Part shown: one piece after another, positions 23,494 through 32,597 of the stretch
How the letters are laid out: every line of letters starts with the position of its first letter
Numbering within the stretch: the first letter of the stretch is position 1
Assembly (NCBI GenBank): GCA_047975545.1
Contig: JBKEDS010000027.1
Span: 1 to 64,000, forward strand
Source: JBKEDS01 sp047975545
GTDB lineage: Bacteria > Bacteroidota > Bacteroidia > Flavobacteriales > Flavobacteriaceae
DNA: 64,000 nucleotides
Reading direction: 5' to 3'
The notes under the pieces: model-generated
Databases searched by the model: none
Seen by the model: only the letters and a program-made list of their open reading frames with translations
What the model was told of the DNA's origin: nothing
Position numbers and translations under genes: made by a program

Positions 23494-26400
23494 TTAATGT
23501 TTTTGTATAAACAATTTGGTATTAACATCGTCGAATGCAATATCTATACCATTTTCTAAATTATCGACCACAGCCAAGGTATTGGCCAAGGTTTCGGTTT
23601 TAATATAGGCTTCGTTCGTGCTTACGGCGCTAACAATTTGGGCATCTTTTTGAAGTGTAACATCAATCCTGTCGGTTACCTCGAAACCGGAATCCTTGCG
23701 TAAATTCTGGATGCGGTTTACAAGCTCCCGGGCAATGCCTTCCTGTTTTAAATTATCGGTAATGGTTACGTCCAATGCTACTGTTAATGCGCCTTCGTTT
23801 GCTACCAACCAGCCTTCGATATCTTGCGACGTAATTTCTACATCGTTAAGTGATAAAGTTATACAATTTCCGTTAATTTCTATATCGAAAGTTTCGTTTT
23901 GTTCTATTTTGTTAATATCTTCTGCCGAAAAGTTAGTAACTGCATTGGCAACGGCCTTCATATCCTTTCCAAAGCGGGGGCCCAAAACCTTAAAGTTGGG
24001 TTTTATTTGTTTTACCAAAATATCCGAGGCCTCTTCCAACAATTCAATTTCCTTAACGTTAACCTCGTGTGTTATTAAGCCTGCTACGGCTTCAATTTCT
24101 TCCTTTTGTTGTTGGTTGGCAACCGGTATCATTATTTTTTGAAGCGGTTGGCGCACTTTTATTTTTTCCTTGGCACGCAAGGACAGTACTAACGACGATA
24201 TGGTTTGGGCGCTTTCCATTTTACGTTCCAAGGTTTTATCGATATAGGTTTCGTTGTATTTTGGAAACTCGGCCAAATGTACGCTTTCAACATTTTCTTT
24301 TTGCGTAACCCGTGTTAAGTCTAAGTAAAGCCTATCCATAAAAAATGGTGCAATGGGCGCCCCCAGTTTGGCCAGGGTTAGCATACAGGTGTAAAGCGTT
24401 TGGTAGGCCGAAATTTTATCGGCTTGGTAATCGCCTTTCCAAAAACGCCTCCGGCTTAGGCGCACGTACCAGTTACTTAGGTAATCTTGGGTAAAATCGG
24501 AAATGGCACGGGCGGCCTTTGTGGGTTCGTAATCGGCATAATACTCGTCTACCTTTTTAATAAGCGTGTGTAGTTCCGAAAGAATCCACCTATCAATTTC
24601 GGGGCGTTCGTTTAACGGTATATCGGCTTCGGAATAGGTGAAATTATCCAAATTGGCATATAGTTGAAAGAACGAATAGGTGTTGTAAAGCGTTCCGAAG
24701 AACTTGCGTTTTACTTCCTCTACGCCTTCCAAATCGAATTTTAAATTGTCCCATGGGTTGGCATTGCTAATCATGTACCAGCGTGTGGCATCGGCACCGT
24801 AAGTGGATAGGGTTGAAAACGGATCGACGGCATTGCCCAATCGTTTGGACATTTTTTGGCCGTTTTTGTCCAGCACCAATCCGTTGGACACCACGTTTTT
24901 ATAAGCTACGGAATTGAAAACCATAGTAGCAATGGCATGGAGCGTATAGAACCAGCCACGGGTTTGGTCCACGCCCTCGGCAATGAAGTCGGCAGGAAAT
25001 AAATCCTCCCCTAAACCCTCCCCTTCGGGGGCCTCAAACGGATAATGCCATTGCGCATAGGGCATGGCGCCGGAATCGAACCACACGTCTATTAAATCGC
25101 TTTCGCGTTTCATGGGTTTTCCTGTTGGCGATACCAAAACAATACCGTCTACAATATTTTTATGCAAATCGATTTTATCGTAATTGGCTTCGGAATTGTT
25201 TCCTACTTCAAAACTTTCAAAAATATCTTGCTTTATAAAGCCTGCCTTAACGGCTTTGGCCATTTCGTTTTTTAGTTCTTCAACCGAGCCAATACAAATT
25301 TCTTCCTTACTGTCGTCGGTTCGCCATATGGGCAACGGAATGCCCCAATAGCGCGAGCGGGATAGGTTCCAGTCGTTGGCATTGGCCAACCAGTTACCAA
25401 AGCGCCCCGTTCCGGTAGCCTTGGGTTTCCAGTTAATGGTTTCGTTAAGTTGGAACATCCTATCCTTAACATCGGTTACTTTTATAAACCACGAATCTAA
25501 GGGATAGTAAAGAATAGGTTTATCGGTACGCCAACAGTTGGGGTAGCTGTGCTTGTATTTTTCAACCTTAAATGCTTTGTTTTCGTTTTTTAGTTTAAGA
25601 GCAATGCGTTCGTCAACGCTTAAATAGCTTTTTAAATCGGAAATTATCGCTTTTAAGTTTTCTTTCTGCTTTTTGTATTCAACATCAACCTCATTGTCTT
25701 CCAAATATTCCGATTTAACGTATTCGCCTGCAAAGCCGTACAAATTGTCGTGTACTTCCTTGCGGAAACGGCCTTGTAAATTAACCAACGGCACGAGGTT
25801 TCCGTTTTCGTCCTTTACCAACATGGGCGGTACTTCGGGGGTGGCTTGTTTGGCTACCATGGCATCGTCGGCACCAAAAGTTGGTGCGGTGTGCACAATG
25901 CCGGTGCCGTCCTCGGTGGTTACAAAATCGCCAGCAATTACCCTAAAGGCATTTTCGGGATTGTCGTTGGGTAGGGCGTAGGGCATTAGTTGTTCGTAAC
26001 GGATGCCCACTAAATCGGTGCCTTGGCATTCGGCAATAATGCGGAAAGGGATTTTCTCCTTAGTTCCCGAAGGGGGAATTTGGGCATATGCTGTAAAATC
26101 GGTTTCGCTTTCAACTTGTGTAAATTTTCCCTGAAATTGATAGCTTACCAATTTTTTAGCCAATACAACTTTTATAGGTTCGAACGTGTATTGGTTATAG
26201 GTTTCAACTAAAACGTATTCAATTTTCGGACCAACGGTTAAAGCCGTGTTGCTGGGCAGTGTCCAAGGGGTAGTTGTCCAAGCGAGGAAAAAAATCCCCC
26301 CAACCCCCGAAGGGGGCGTTAGCGCTTCTTCCTTTAGGTTGAATGCTTTTTGAAAAGCATCTAAATTTTTCCTTTCGGGGGATAGGGAAAACTGCGCCAC

Positions 26401-27030
26401 AACGGTAGTATCGGTAACGTCCTGGTAGGTTCCGGGCTGGTTTAGCTCGTGCGAGCTTAGGCCCGTACCCGCTTTTGGCGAATAGGGCTGAATGGTATAG
26501 CCCTTGTACAACAAGTTTTTATCGTAAATTTGTTTTAACAGCCACCAAACGCTTTCCATATATTTGGGTTTGTAGGTAATGTAGGGGTTGTCCATATCCA
26601 CCCAATAGCCCATTTTTAGGGTTAGGTCGTTCCAAATGTCGGTGTAGCGCATTACGGCCTTGCGGCAGGCGTCGTTATAGGCCTCGACCGAAACGGTTTT
26701 ACCTATATCCTCTTTGGTTATGCCCAGTTCTTTTTCTACGCCAAGCTCTACGGGAAGCCCGTGCGTGTCCCATCCCGCTTTGCGCTTTACCTGGTAGCCT
26801 TTTTGGGTTTTGTAACGGCAAAAAATATCCTTTATGGCACGCGCCATAACGTGGTGAATGCCCGGTAGGCCGTTGGCCGATGGAGGCCCTTCGAAAAACA
26901 CGAACGGTTTTCCGCCTTCCCGTGTTGAAATACTTTTTTCAAATATGTTGTTTTCCTGCCAATAGCTTAGGATTTCTTCGGCTACGTTTGGCAAGTCAAG
27001 TCCTTTGTATTCAGGAAATTTAGCACTCAT
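23494..27030 (-). CDS. ileS: Isoleucyl-tRNA synthetase
   Basis: A 1178-residue class I synthetase charging tRNA-Ile. The HIGH-like motif lies in GIHHV (57-61), the KMSKR loop at about 726-730 (NGQKMSKRLG) and the tryptophan-rich editing/CP1 entrance in FFLAWTTTPWTLPSN; an anticodon-binding domain and C-terminal extension follow. Sequence style is the long 'type 2' form usual in flavobacteria. Odd features: three short in-frame segments (residues ~238-248, ~318-323 and ~666-676) are encoded by GC-rich palindromic repeats that also occur between genes. The frame is intact and the gene should be functional. Cotranscribed with the DksA-like gene. Confidence 0.97.
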   Translation of the reverse strand: MSAKFPEYKGLDLPNVAEEILSYWQENNIFEKSISTREGGKPFVFFEGPPSANGLPGIHHVMARAIKDIFCRYKTQKGYQVKRKAGWDTHGLPVELGVEKELGITKEDIGKTVSVEAYNDACRKAVMRYTDIWNDLTLKMGYWVDMDNPYITYKPKYMESVWWLLKQIYDKNLLYKGYTIQPYSPKAGTGLSSHELNQPGTYQDVTDTTVVAQFSLSPERKNLDAFQKAFNLKEEALTPPSGVGGIFFLAWTTTPWTLPSNTALTVGPKIEYVLVETYNQYTFEPIKVVLAKKLVSYQFQGKFTQVESETDFTAYAQIPPSGTKEKIPFRIIAECQGTDLVGIRYEQLMPYALPNDNPENAFRVIAGDFVTTEDGTGIVHTAPTFGADDAMVAKQATPEVPPMLVKDENGNLVPLVNLQGRFRKEVHDNLYGFAGEYVKSEYLEDNEVDVEYKKQKENLKAIISDLKSYLSVDERIALKLKNENKAFKVEKYKHSYPNCWRTDKPILYYPLDSWFIKVTDVKDRMFQLNETINWKPKATGTGRFGNWLANANDWNLSRSRYWGIPLPIWRTDDSKEEICIGSVEELKNEMAKAVKAGFIKQDIFESFEVGNNSEANYDKIDLHKNIVDGIVLVSPTGKPMKRESDLIDVWFDSGAMPYAQWHYPFEAPEGEGLGEDLFPADFIAEGVDQTRGWFYTLHAIATMVFNSVAYKNVVSNGLVLDKNGQKMSKRLGNAVDPFSTLSTYGADATRWYMISNANPWDNLKFDLEGVEEVKRKFFGTLYNTYSFFQLYANLDNFTYSEADIPLNERPEIDRWILSELHTLIKKVDEYYADYEPTKAARAISDFTQDYLSNWYVRLSRRRFWKGDYQADKISAYQTLYTCMLTLAKLGAPIAPFFMDRLYLDLTRVTQKENVESVHLAEFPKYNETYIDKTLERKMESAQTISSLVLSLRAKEKIKVRQPLQKIMIPVANQQQKEEIEAVAGLITHEVNVKEIELLEEASDILVKQIKPNFKVLGPRFGKDMKAVANAVTNFSAEDINKIEQNETFDIEINGNCITLSLNDVEITSQDIEGWLVANEGALTVALDVTITDNLKQEGIARELVNRIQNLRKDSGFEVTDRIDVTLQKDAQIVSAVSTNEAYIKTETLANTLAVVDNLENGIDIAFDDVNTKLFIQKH
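25004..25034. repeat. Palindromic repeat inside ileS (copy 1)
   Basis: AATCCTCCCCTAAACCCTCC then CCTTCGGGGGC. On the coding strand it encodes APEGEGLGEDL at residues ~666-676, replacing the usual variable loop between HYPFE and FPADFIAEGVDQT. Same CCCCTTCGGGGG core as the other two ileS copies, in the opposite orientation. Confidence 0.7.
26064..26078. repeat. Palindromic repeat inside ileS (copy 2, short)
   Basis: TTCCCGAAGGGGGAA, a short palindrome with the same core. It encodes the IPPSGTK segment at about residues 318-323 in the editing domain. Confidence 0.55.
26288..26318. repeat. Palindromic repeat inside ileS (copy 3)
   Basis: AAAAAATCCCCCCAACCCCC then GAAGGGGGCG. It encodes TPPSGVGGIF at about residues 238-248, just before the conserved FFLAWTTTPW motif. 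Confidence 0.7.
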
Positions 27031-27500
27031 GTTATCTGTTTTCTTTTCGAGGTGCGAAATTAAGGATTTTTAATAAAACAGCCATGCTGCTTGGTTGGAA
27101 TTTATTAAGATGAACCTTATGGAAGAATTGGGTATAGCCAAAGCAATTGCATCAATAAAAGACCTTGGTAAAAAGATTATGAGACAAGATTTTTTTTTGT
27201 TTTTTCAAGTATTGAATCAGTTGTTTAGCTTATATTTTATATAAAACTGGGTGCAATTCTATTTCTAAGCCTATTTCTAATGTGTTTTGCAATCAATTTC
27301 TTCATTTTTTCGATTAGAATGTTTTCAATTAAAGTGCTTTTTTTTTGCGAAAAAGACTAAGAGCATCTTCTTCTTTGAGAGAATAACTTTATAAAACGGT
27401 ATTTTTCTTTCAATAATTTTAAAAATACCCGTTTTAGTACCCCTGTTTATACCCCTTGCGTATTCTATTTTAGTGAAAATTAATTTAAATCCTTTTTATT
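27031..27500. other. 470-bp intergenic region, A/T-rich
   Basis: Separates divergent ileS and the LRR gene. It holds the ileS upstream sequence and a 44-codon frame at 27110-27244 (+) (MNLMEELGIAKAIASIKDLG then a phenylalanine-rich tail) that ends without homology I recognise. That frame could be a gene remnant or chance. The last 200 bp are very A/T-rich and probably contain the promoter of the LRR gene. No tRNA or clear hairpin seen. Confidence 0.5.
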
Positions 27501-28571
27501 ATGAAAAAAACATTACTTCTCTTATTTCTTGCGGGCATGTACACTGGTTTTGCCCAAACATTTACGGTTGGTGGTATAAGCTATACCGTAACGAGCGCCA
27601 CTGAAGTTGCCGTTGACGCCAACAACAAAACAGGTTTTACGGGTACTACCGCAAATATCCCCGCTACGGTAACAAACGCAAGTGTAACTTATAATGTTAC
27701 ATCGTTTGCAATTGGTGCTTTTGCCACTAATACAAATATAACAAGCGCTGTAATCCCTAATTCGATAACTGCAATAGCTAATGGTGCTTTTAATGGCTGT
27801 ACTAATCTATCTAATGTAACTATTCCTAATGGTGTTACGGAAATCGGAAATGTTTCTTTTCAAAACACCTCGTTAACAAGTTTAACTTTGCCAAGTTCGC
27901 TAACTTCTATCGGCAATAATACGTTTAAAGATTGTAGTGAGTTAACAAATCTTACCTTCCCCAATGCAGTAACATCAATTGGGAACAGTTCTTTTAATGG
28001 TTGCACCGGATTAACAAGTGTTTCCCTTGGCAACTTACAATCTACCGGGATTTCTGCTTTCCAGGGCTGTACGGGGTTAACAAGTATCCTTATTCCTAAT
28101 TCGATTACTTCTTTGGGTAATAACACCTTTAGCGGCTGTACCGGATTAACAAGTATAAGTGTAGCCCAAGAAAACCCGAGTAACATCGCCCTTGGCACAA
28201 CCGTATTTAATGGTGTTAATACTTTGGGATGCGAGCTTAAAGTGCCTTCGGCTGCCGCAAAAACTGCTTATGAGGCTGCAGACCAATGGAGTGCTTTTTC
28301 CAATATTACGGTAGATACTACTTTAAGCATAAGTAATGAAAGAAATGCAATACTATTCAGTATACACCCAAATCCAGCAAGCGATATTTTAAGCATCAGA
28401 TTAAACCGTCCAACTACCTTAAAATCTGTGACTATTTACAATGCCTTGGGGCAAACCGTCCTACAAAGCAGGGAAACGGAAATAGGTATTGGCAGCTTAC
28501 AATCGGGCATTTACTTATTAAGCGTAAAAACCCTTGAGGGTAACGCAACAAAGCGTTTTGTAAAAAAATAA
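27501..28571 (+). CDS. Secreted leucine-rich-repeat (BspA-type) protein with T9SS sorting domain
   Basis: A 356-residue exported protein. After a signal peptide (~1-19, ending GFAQ) come about seven BspA-type LRR_5 repeats of ~23 residues between residues 70 and 235, with the recurring pattern ITSIGNNTFSGCTGLTSI. The C-terminal ~75 residues are a T9SS type A sorting domain (IHPNPASDILSI ... IYNALGQTVLQS ... LQSGIYLLSVKT ... KRFVKK). The protein is therefore translocated by the type IX system and anchored to or released from the cell surface. BspA repeats mediate binding to surfaces or host or matrix proteins in other bacteria. The repeats are visible in the DNA as GGCTGTACCGG-type units. Confidence 0.9.
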   Translation: MKKTLLLLFLAGMYTGFAQTFTVGGISYTVTSATEVAVDANNKTGFTGTTANIPATVTNASVTYNVTSFAIGAFATNTNITSAVIPNSITAIANGAFNGCTNLSNVTIPNGVTEIGNVSFQNTSLTSLTLPSSLTSIGNNTFKDCSELTNLTFPNAVTSIGNSSFNGCTGLTSVSLGNLQSTGISAFQGCTGLTSILIPNSITSLGNNTFSGCTGLTSISVAQENPSNIALGTTVFNGVNTLGCELKVPSAAAKTAYEAADQWSAFSNITVDTTLSISNERNAILFSIHPNPASDILSIRLNRPTTLKSVTIYNALGQTVLQSRETEIGIGSLQSGIYLLSVKTLEGNATKRFVKK

Positions 28572-28700
28572 AGTATTTAATTTTTAATGTAGTCTTTTTC
28601 AATTTTAACGATTTAACTACCAACCGCCCCAAGTCTTTTTAATCGTTGAGTTGTTATTTCGCTATGGCATTGCATTATTAAACTTAATCATCTTCTAATT

Positions 28701-30569
28701 ATGAAATTTTATCTTCTATTCGGGTTTTTACTTGTTTTAATACCCCAAGTTGTTATAGGTCAAATCGACCCAAATTGGAAAACCAATATCACTGGTTATG
28801 AGCAACCCGATTGGTTTAACAGCCAACGGGTTCAAATTCACAGTAGGGTAGCTGGGCCATATTACAACAACCCCGATCATACCCTTTATAGCCATTGGGT
28901 AGAAAAAGTAATTAACGTAATTGGGGCAAATACTTTTGTTAGGCACGTAAAAACTAATGAAAGCCCAATACACTGGAAAAGTGCTTGGGGCGATTGGACT
29001 GCCTTAGCCAAAAGTGGACGGAATATTATACAAGAAGCATTAGATGAAGCCCATGACCATAATACTAAGATGATAGGTTATTATAACCACTATACCGACG
29101 GCTATTTAAGCGTTAATTACCCACAATATAAATGTAAGGACAAAAACGGTAATGATGTTGAAAGAAGCGGAAGGGGCATTATGTTGTGTTTTAATTCGCC
29201 TGCTGCCGACCTAATCCAAACCCGTTTAATTGAATTTGTGCAAATGGGGGGCGATGGTATTTATTTTGATGAGCTACACATGCCAAACGAGGGGTGTTGG
29301 TGCAACAATTGCAAGACCAAATACCAAAATTTAACAGGAAAATCGATACCCACAACTACCGATGTTTATTTGCAAAACCAAACCTATAAAGACTATCAAA
29401 ATTTTAACAATGCCACCGTTCTTGAAACGTTTTACAAATGGCGACAAGCCATTATGGCCGAAAACCCCGAAGTTGTAATGATCATTGGGAGCAATACCTT
29501 TCCTAGAATGATAAACAGGCACCTAAACTCCGATTTATTGCGTGTTTCGCATGCGCATAAAACAGAGTGGGATCTTGCTAATGTGGCATTAAATAGTGTA
29601 CCTTACGGCATTCGTAAGCCAAATGCCACGTTGTGGCGAGGTTTGGCATATACGTTGTCGCGAGATGTTGGCGATGGGCGTCCTGCCCATTATTGGATTC
29701 CCGGTATGAGCTATGTGCCATCTAATGTATTAAAAGCGGCCTCGGCCGGTATGGTTTCATTTGGCAACATTGCTAATATAGATATGAGGGAAATAAAATC
29801 GCCCGACATGGATTTTGTCGATGCCGTAACCTACGGCAACACAGTATCGCCCGCACTTGAAAGTTCTAAACCTTTAAGATGGCTACTAATTCATTTTAAT
29901 GAAAAAGCTCTGGAACAGCATTTGGGCACAACAAGTGCCGGGTGGACTAACTTTCTTTCGGCGTTTTACGGCGCTTACCATAGCGCCCACGAACAGCGGG
30001 TACCAATAGGTGTTATAACGGATTCGCAAATAGAACAAGGCTTATTTCAAGATGCCAAAGTTTTGTTTTTACCCAATACCAGTATTATTGCTCCCGAGCT
30101 ACAGAGTAAAATTGATGAATTTGAAAATTCGGGCGGAATTGTAATTTCTCAAAATACTTCATGGCAATGGCACAATAGCTCAACCTTTAACAATGCAAAA
30201 ACAGCCTTTAAAGCTGCTTTGGACAATGTTTCCGAGCGACCGTTTATGGAATCTAACGGATCTTCGTTTTATTATGCCAATTATTTCACAAAAGAAGAAA
30301 ATAACAAAACCACTTTTTTAGCATCTTACAGCAATAATTTGGAATGGATTATTACGCCTTCGGGAACCGATCCAACGGATTATTCTTCGGGGGGTTATCC
30401 TAATAGCGCACCCGCACCTGTTAGTGGTGTAACATTAACCGTAAATTCTGCTGCACTACCTGAATATGTTAAAGATGTTACAACAGGGTTGCCTGTTCCT
30501 TACAATATTTCTGGAGGCCGGCTTACGCTTACGGTGCCAACATTCCAAGATGCCGCACTTGTGAAATAA
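28701..30569 (+). CDS. Secreted glycoside-hydrolase-like protein (TIM barrel plus GATase-like domain)
   Basis: A 622-residue exported protein: signal peptide (LLFGFLLVLIPQVVIGQ), then a TIM-barrel-like region related to hypothetical glycosyl hydrolase GHL6/GH42-type domains (GANTFVRHVKT, MIGYYNHYTDGY, DGIYFDELHMPNEGCWCNNC with a possible catalytic Asp/Glu). A beta-galactosidase-trimerisation-like GATase fold follows (AKVLFLPNTSIIAPELQSKI). Substrate not predictable. The frame stops at 30567-30569 (V-K-stop), immediately before sequence that encodes a complete T9SS sorting domain in another frame. The native protein was very probably longer. Confidence 0.82.
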   Translation: MKFYLLFGFLLVLIPQVVIGQIDPNWKTNITGYEQPDWFNSQRVQIHSRVAGPYYNNPDHTLYSHWVEKVINVIGANTFVRHVKTNESPIHWKSAWGDWTALAKSGRNIIQEALDEAHDHNTKMIGYYNHYTDGYLSVNYPQYKCKDKNGNDVERSGRGIMLCFNSPAADLIQTRLIEFVQMGGDGIYFDELHMPNEGCWCNNCKTKYQNLTGKSIPTTTDVYLQNQTYKDYQNFNNATVLETFYKWRQAIMAENPEVVMIIGSNTFPRMINRHLNSDLLRVSHAHKTEWDLANVALNSVPYGIRKPNATLWRGLAYTLSRDVGDGRPAHYWIPGMSYVPSNVLKAASAGMVSFGNIANIDMREIKSPDMDFVDAVTYGNTVSPALESSKPLRWLLIHFNEKALEQHLGTTSAGWTNFLSAFYGAYHSAHEQRVPIGVITDSQIEQGLFQDAKVLFLPNTSIIAPELQSKIDEFENSGGIVISQNTSWQWHNSSTFNNAKTAFKAALDNVSERPFMESNGSSFYYANYFTKEENNKTTFLASYSNNLEWIITPSGTDPTDYSSGGYPNSAPAPVSGVTLTVNSAALPEYVKDVTTGLPVPYNISGGRLTLTVPTFQDAALVK

Positions 30570-30571
30570 AA

Positions 30572-30835
30572 TATGACAATTCCACATTAGGTCAATCATC
30601 ATTCGACTTAAACAAAAAAATCACCCTACACCCAAATCCAGCTTCAGGCATATTGCATATTGAAAATTTAAAAGAAGGCTCTACTGTTAAAATTTACAAT
30701 ACCTTGGGGCAATTAGTCCTTACAGGGGATAAAGGTTTAACTATTGATGTTTCAAACCTCGATTCTGGCTTATATTTGTTAACCACTACAAATGGTAACA
30801 AAAAAGAAACGCTTAAATTTATAAAAGAGCAGTAA
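30572..30835 (+). pseudogene. Out-of-frame T9SS type A sorting domain of the preceding hydrolase
   Basis: In frame +2 relative to the hydrolase, an uninterrupted stretch reads YDNSTLGQSSFDLNKKITLH then PNPASGILHIENL ... IYNTLGQLVLTG ... LDSGLYLLTT ... LKFIKEQ stop. This is a complete sorting domain with no start codon of its own. One extra A in the AAA run at 30564-30566 would join V-K to I-K-Y-D-N and restore a ~712-residue protein. So this is a 1-bp frameshift (genuine, phase-variable or a sequence error). Confidence 0.85.
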
Positions 30836-30976
30836 TTTTATTAAGAGGTTGTTTATGTAAATAGCAAAAAGAAACGACCTTGCTGTGCTTTTCAAAAAAA
30901 TCCCTCCAGGATTTTGTATGAAGTGGGATAAGTAGTTTTTAGAGGTGCCCTTAAGACAAAACAAGTATATAAAGAA

Positions 30977-31014
30977 AAAGATGATTCCCCCGATTACCGG
31001 AAAAATCACCTTTT
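30977..31014 (-). terminator. Probable terminator after clpX
   Basis: AAAAGATGATT and AATCACCTTTT pair with one mismatch across a 16-base spacer, with T-rich sequence on the minus-strand side. It lies in the convergent gap between the split hydrolase gene and clpX and could serve both. Confidence 0.5.
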
Positions 31015-31036
31015 GAATTTTATATAAATTTACTTA

Positions 31037-32269
31037 CTAAGAAACCGCCTTGAGTTTTTTTAGTGCTGTTTTTAGCAATTTATCTTCGGCGTAGGCTTTG
31101 GTTACTTTTAAAGCCTTGTCGTTACTGCTTGGCATATCGAACATGGCATCGGTTAAAATTTCTTCGCACAACGAGCGTAAGCCCCTTGCGCCCAGTTTGT
31201 ATTCAATGGCTTTTTCAACTATATAATCCAAAGCGCCCTCGGTTATCGAAAAATCGACATTATCCATTTCGAACAGTTTTTTGTATTGCTTGATAATGGC
31301 GTTTTTAGGCTCGGTTAAAATAGCCCGTAGCGTTTCGGCATCTAAGGGATCCATGTGGGTAAGCACGGGTAAACGCCCAATAATTTCGGGTATTAGGCCA
31401 AAATCCTTTAAATCTTTTGGGATAATATATTGAAGTAAATTGTTGTGGTCCACAAAGGTATCGGATATTGAGGCACTATACCCCACGGCCTGCATGTTTA
31501 GGCGTTTGGAAATAACCCGTTCGATACCATCGAAAGCCCCTCCGGCTATAAACAATATGTTTTCGGTATTAACCTCGATGAATTTTTGGTCGGGGTGCTT
31601 GCGACCGCCTTTTGGCGGCACGTTAACAACGGTACCTTCCAATAGTTTTAAAAGGGCTTGTTGTACGCCCTCGCCCGACACGTCGCGGGTTATGGACGGG
31701 TTATCGCTCTTGCGGGCAATTTTATCGATTTCGTCTATAAACACGATGCCTTTTTCGGCCTTGTCCAAATTGTAATCGGCGGCTTGCAGCAATCGGGTTA
31801 ATATACTTTCCACATCTTCGCCCACATAGCCGGCTTCGGTTAGTACCGTGGCATCGACAATGGCCAAGGGTACGTTAAGCATTTTGGCTATGGTTTTGGC
31901 TATTAGGGTTTTTCCGGTACCGGTTTGCCCCACCATAATAATATTGCTTTTTTGTATTTCGATATCGTCCTTGGAGGTGGGTTGCAACAAGCGCTTGTAA
32001 TGGTTGTAAACGGCAACGGACATTACCTTTTTTGTGGCGTTTTGCCCAATGATATATTCATCTAAAAACGCCTTTATTTGCTGGGGCTTTCTTAGTTTTA
32101 ATTCGGCCGATAAATCGGTGGTGTCGTTTTGTTTGGATTCTTCTATAACAATACCATGGGCCTGCTCTATACAGCGGTCGCAAATATGGGCATCCAACCC
32201 GGCTATTAATAAATTGGTTTCGGACTTTTTACGGCCACAAAACGAACATTCTAATTCTACTTTTGCCAT
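31037..32269 (-). CDS. clpX: ATP-dependent Clp protease, unfoldase subunit ClpX
   Basis: The 410-residue AAA+ unfoldase that feeds substrates into ClpP. It has an N-terminal C4 zinc-binding domain (C8, C11, C30, C33), Walker A GQTGTGKT, Walker B GIVFIDEIDKIA, and the RKSDNPSITRDVSGEGVQQA segment. The C-terminal sensor-2 region reads YKLGARGLRSLCEEIL. Full length. Transcribed after tig and clpP in the conserved order, but a 328-bp repeat-filled spacer separates it from clpP, so it may have its own promoter. Confidence 0.97.
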   Translation of the reverse strand: MAKVELECSFCGRKKSETNLLIAGLDAHICDRCIEQAHGIVIEESKQNDTTDLSAELKLRKPQQIKAFLDEYIIGQNATKKVMSVAVYNHYKRLLQPTSKDDIEIQKSNIIMVGQTGTGKTLIAKTIAKMLNVPLAIVDATVLTEAGYVGEDVESILTRLLQAADYNLDKAEKGIVFIDEIDKIARKSDNPSITRDVSGEGVQQALLKLLEGTVVNVPPKGGRKHPDQKFIEVNTENILFIAGGAFDGIERVISKRLNMQAVGYSASISDTFVDHNNLLQYIIPKDLKDFGLIPEIIGRLPVLTHMDPLDAETLRAILTEPKNAIIKQYKKLFEMDNVDFSITEGALDYIVEKAIEYKLGARGLRSLCEEILTDAMFDMPSSNDKALKVTKAYAEDKLLKTALKKLKAVS

Positions 32270-32333
32270 TTAATGTTTCTTTTCTAAATAACTTCTTTCG
32301 AATTTATTTGTTTATATTGTAATACCCACAAAG

Positions 32334-32590
32334 TTTTTAAAACCTTGCAGGAAACATATACCGTTGCAAATGCAATACGGCAGTTTTGTTTTTCAACTTA
32401 CAAAGAGATTACTTCGTCGTGCCTCCTCGTAATGACGGCATTGCGACGACAACGGAGGAAGCAATCTCCTTCCTCAATTTCAATTTGGCACGACACTACT
32501 ATGTTTTAAAAACCTTGCAGGAAACGCACGTTATACCAAGATTACTTTGTCGTGCCTCCTCGTAATGATGTTACCAACAAAGCAATCTTA
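32334..32590. repeat. Repeat cluster in the clpP-clpX spacer
   Basis: This fills most of the 328-bp gap. Two direct copies of AAAACCTTGCAGGAAAC occur (about 32336-32352 and 32508-32525). Each is followed by a copy of the GATTGCTTCGTCGT-type palindrome: GATTACTTCGTCGTGCCTCC with its inverted arm GGAGGAAGCAATCTCC (32408-32475), and GATTACTTTGTCGTGCCTCC with AAAGCAATCTT (32540-32590). The layout suggests tandem duplication of one repeat unit. No gene seen. Confidence 0.7.
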
Positions 32591-32597
32591 ATCAATT

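Noticed and set aside
27860..28198. Repetitive open frame antisense to the LRR gene
   Set aside because: Its repeats are the reverse complement of the LRR repeats; no independent support.
27501..28571. Tandem repeats as a possible CRISPR-like array
   Set aside because: The ~69-bp periodic units are in frame and encode BspA-type LRR repeats; they vary as protein repeats do and have no spacers.
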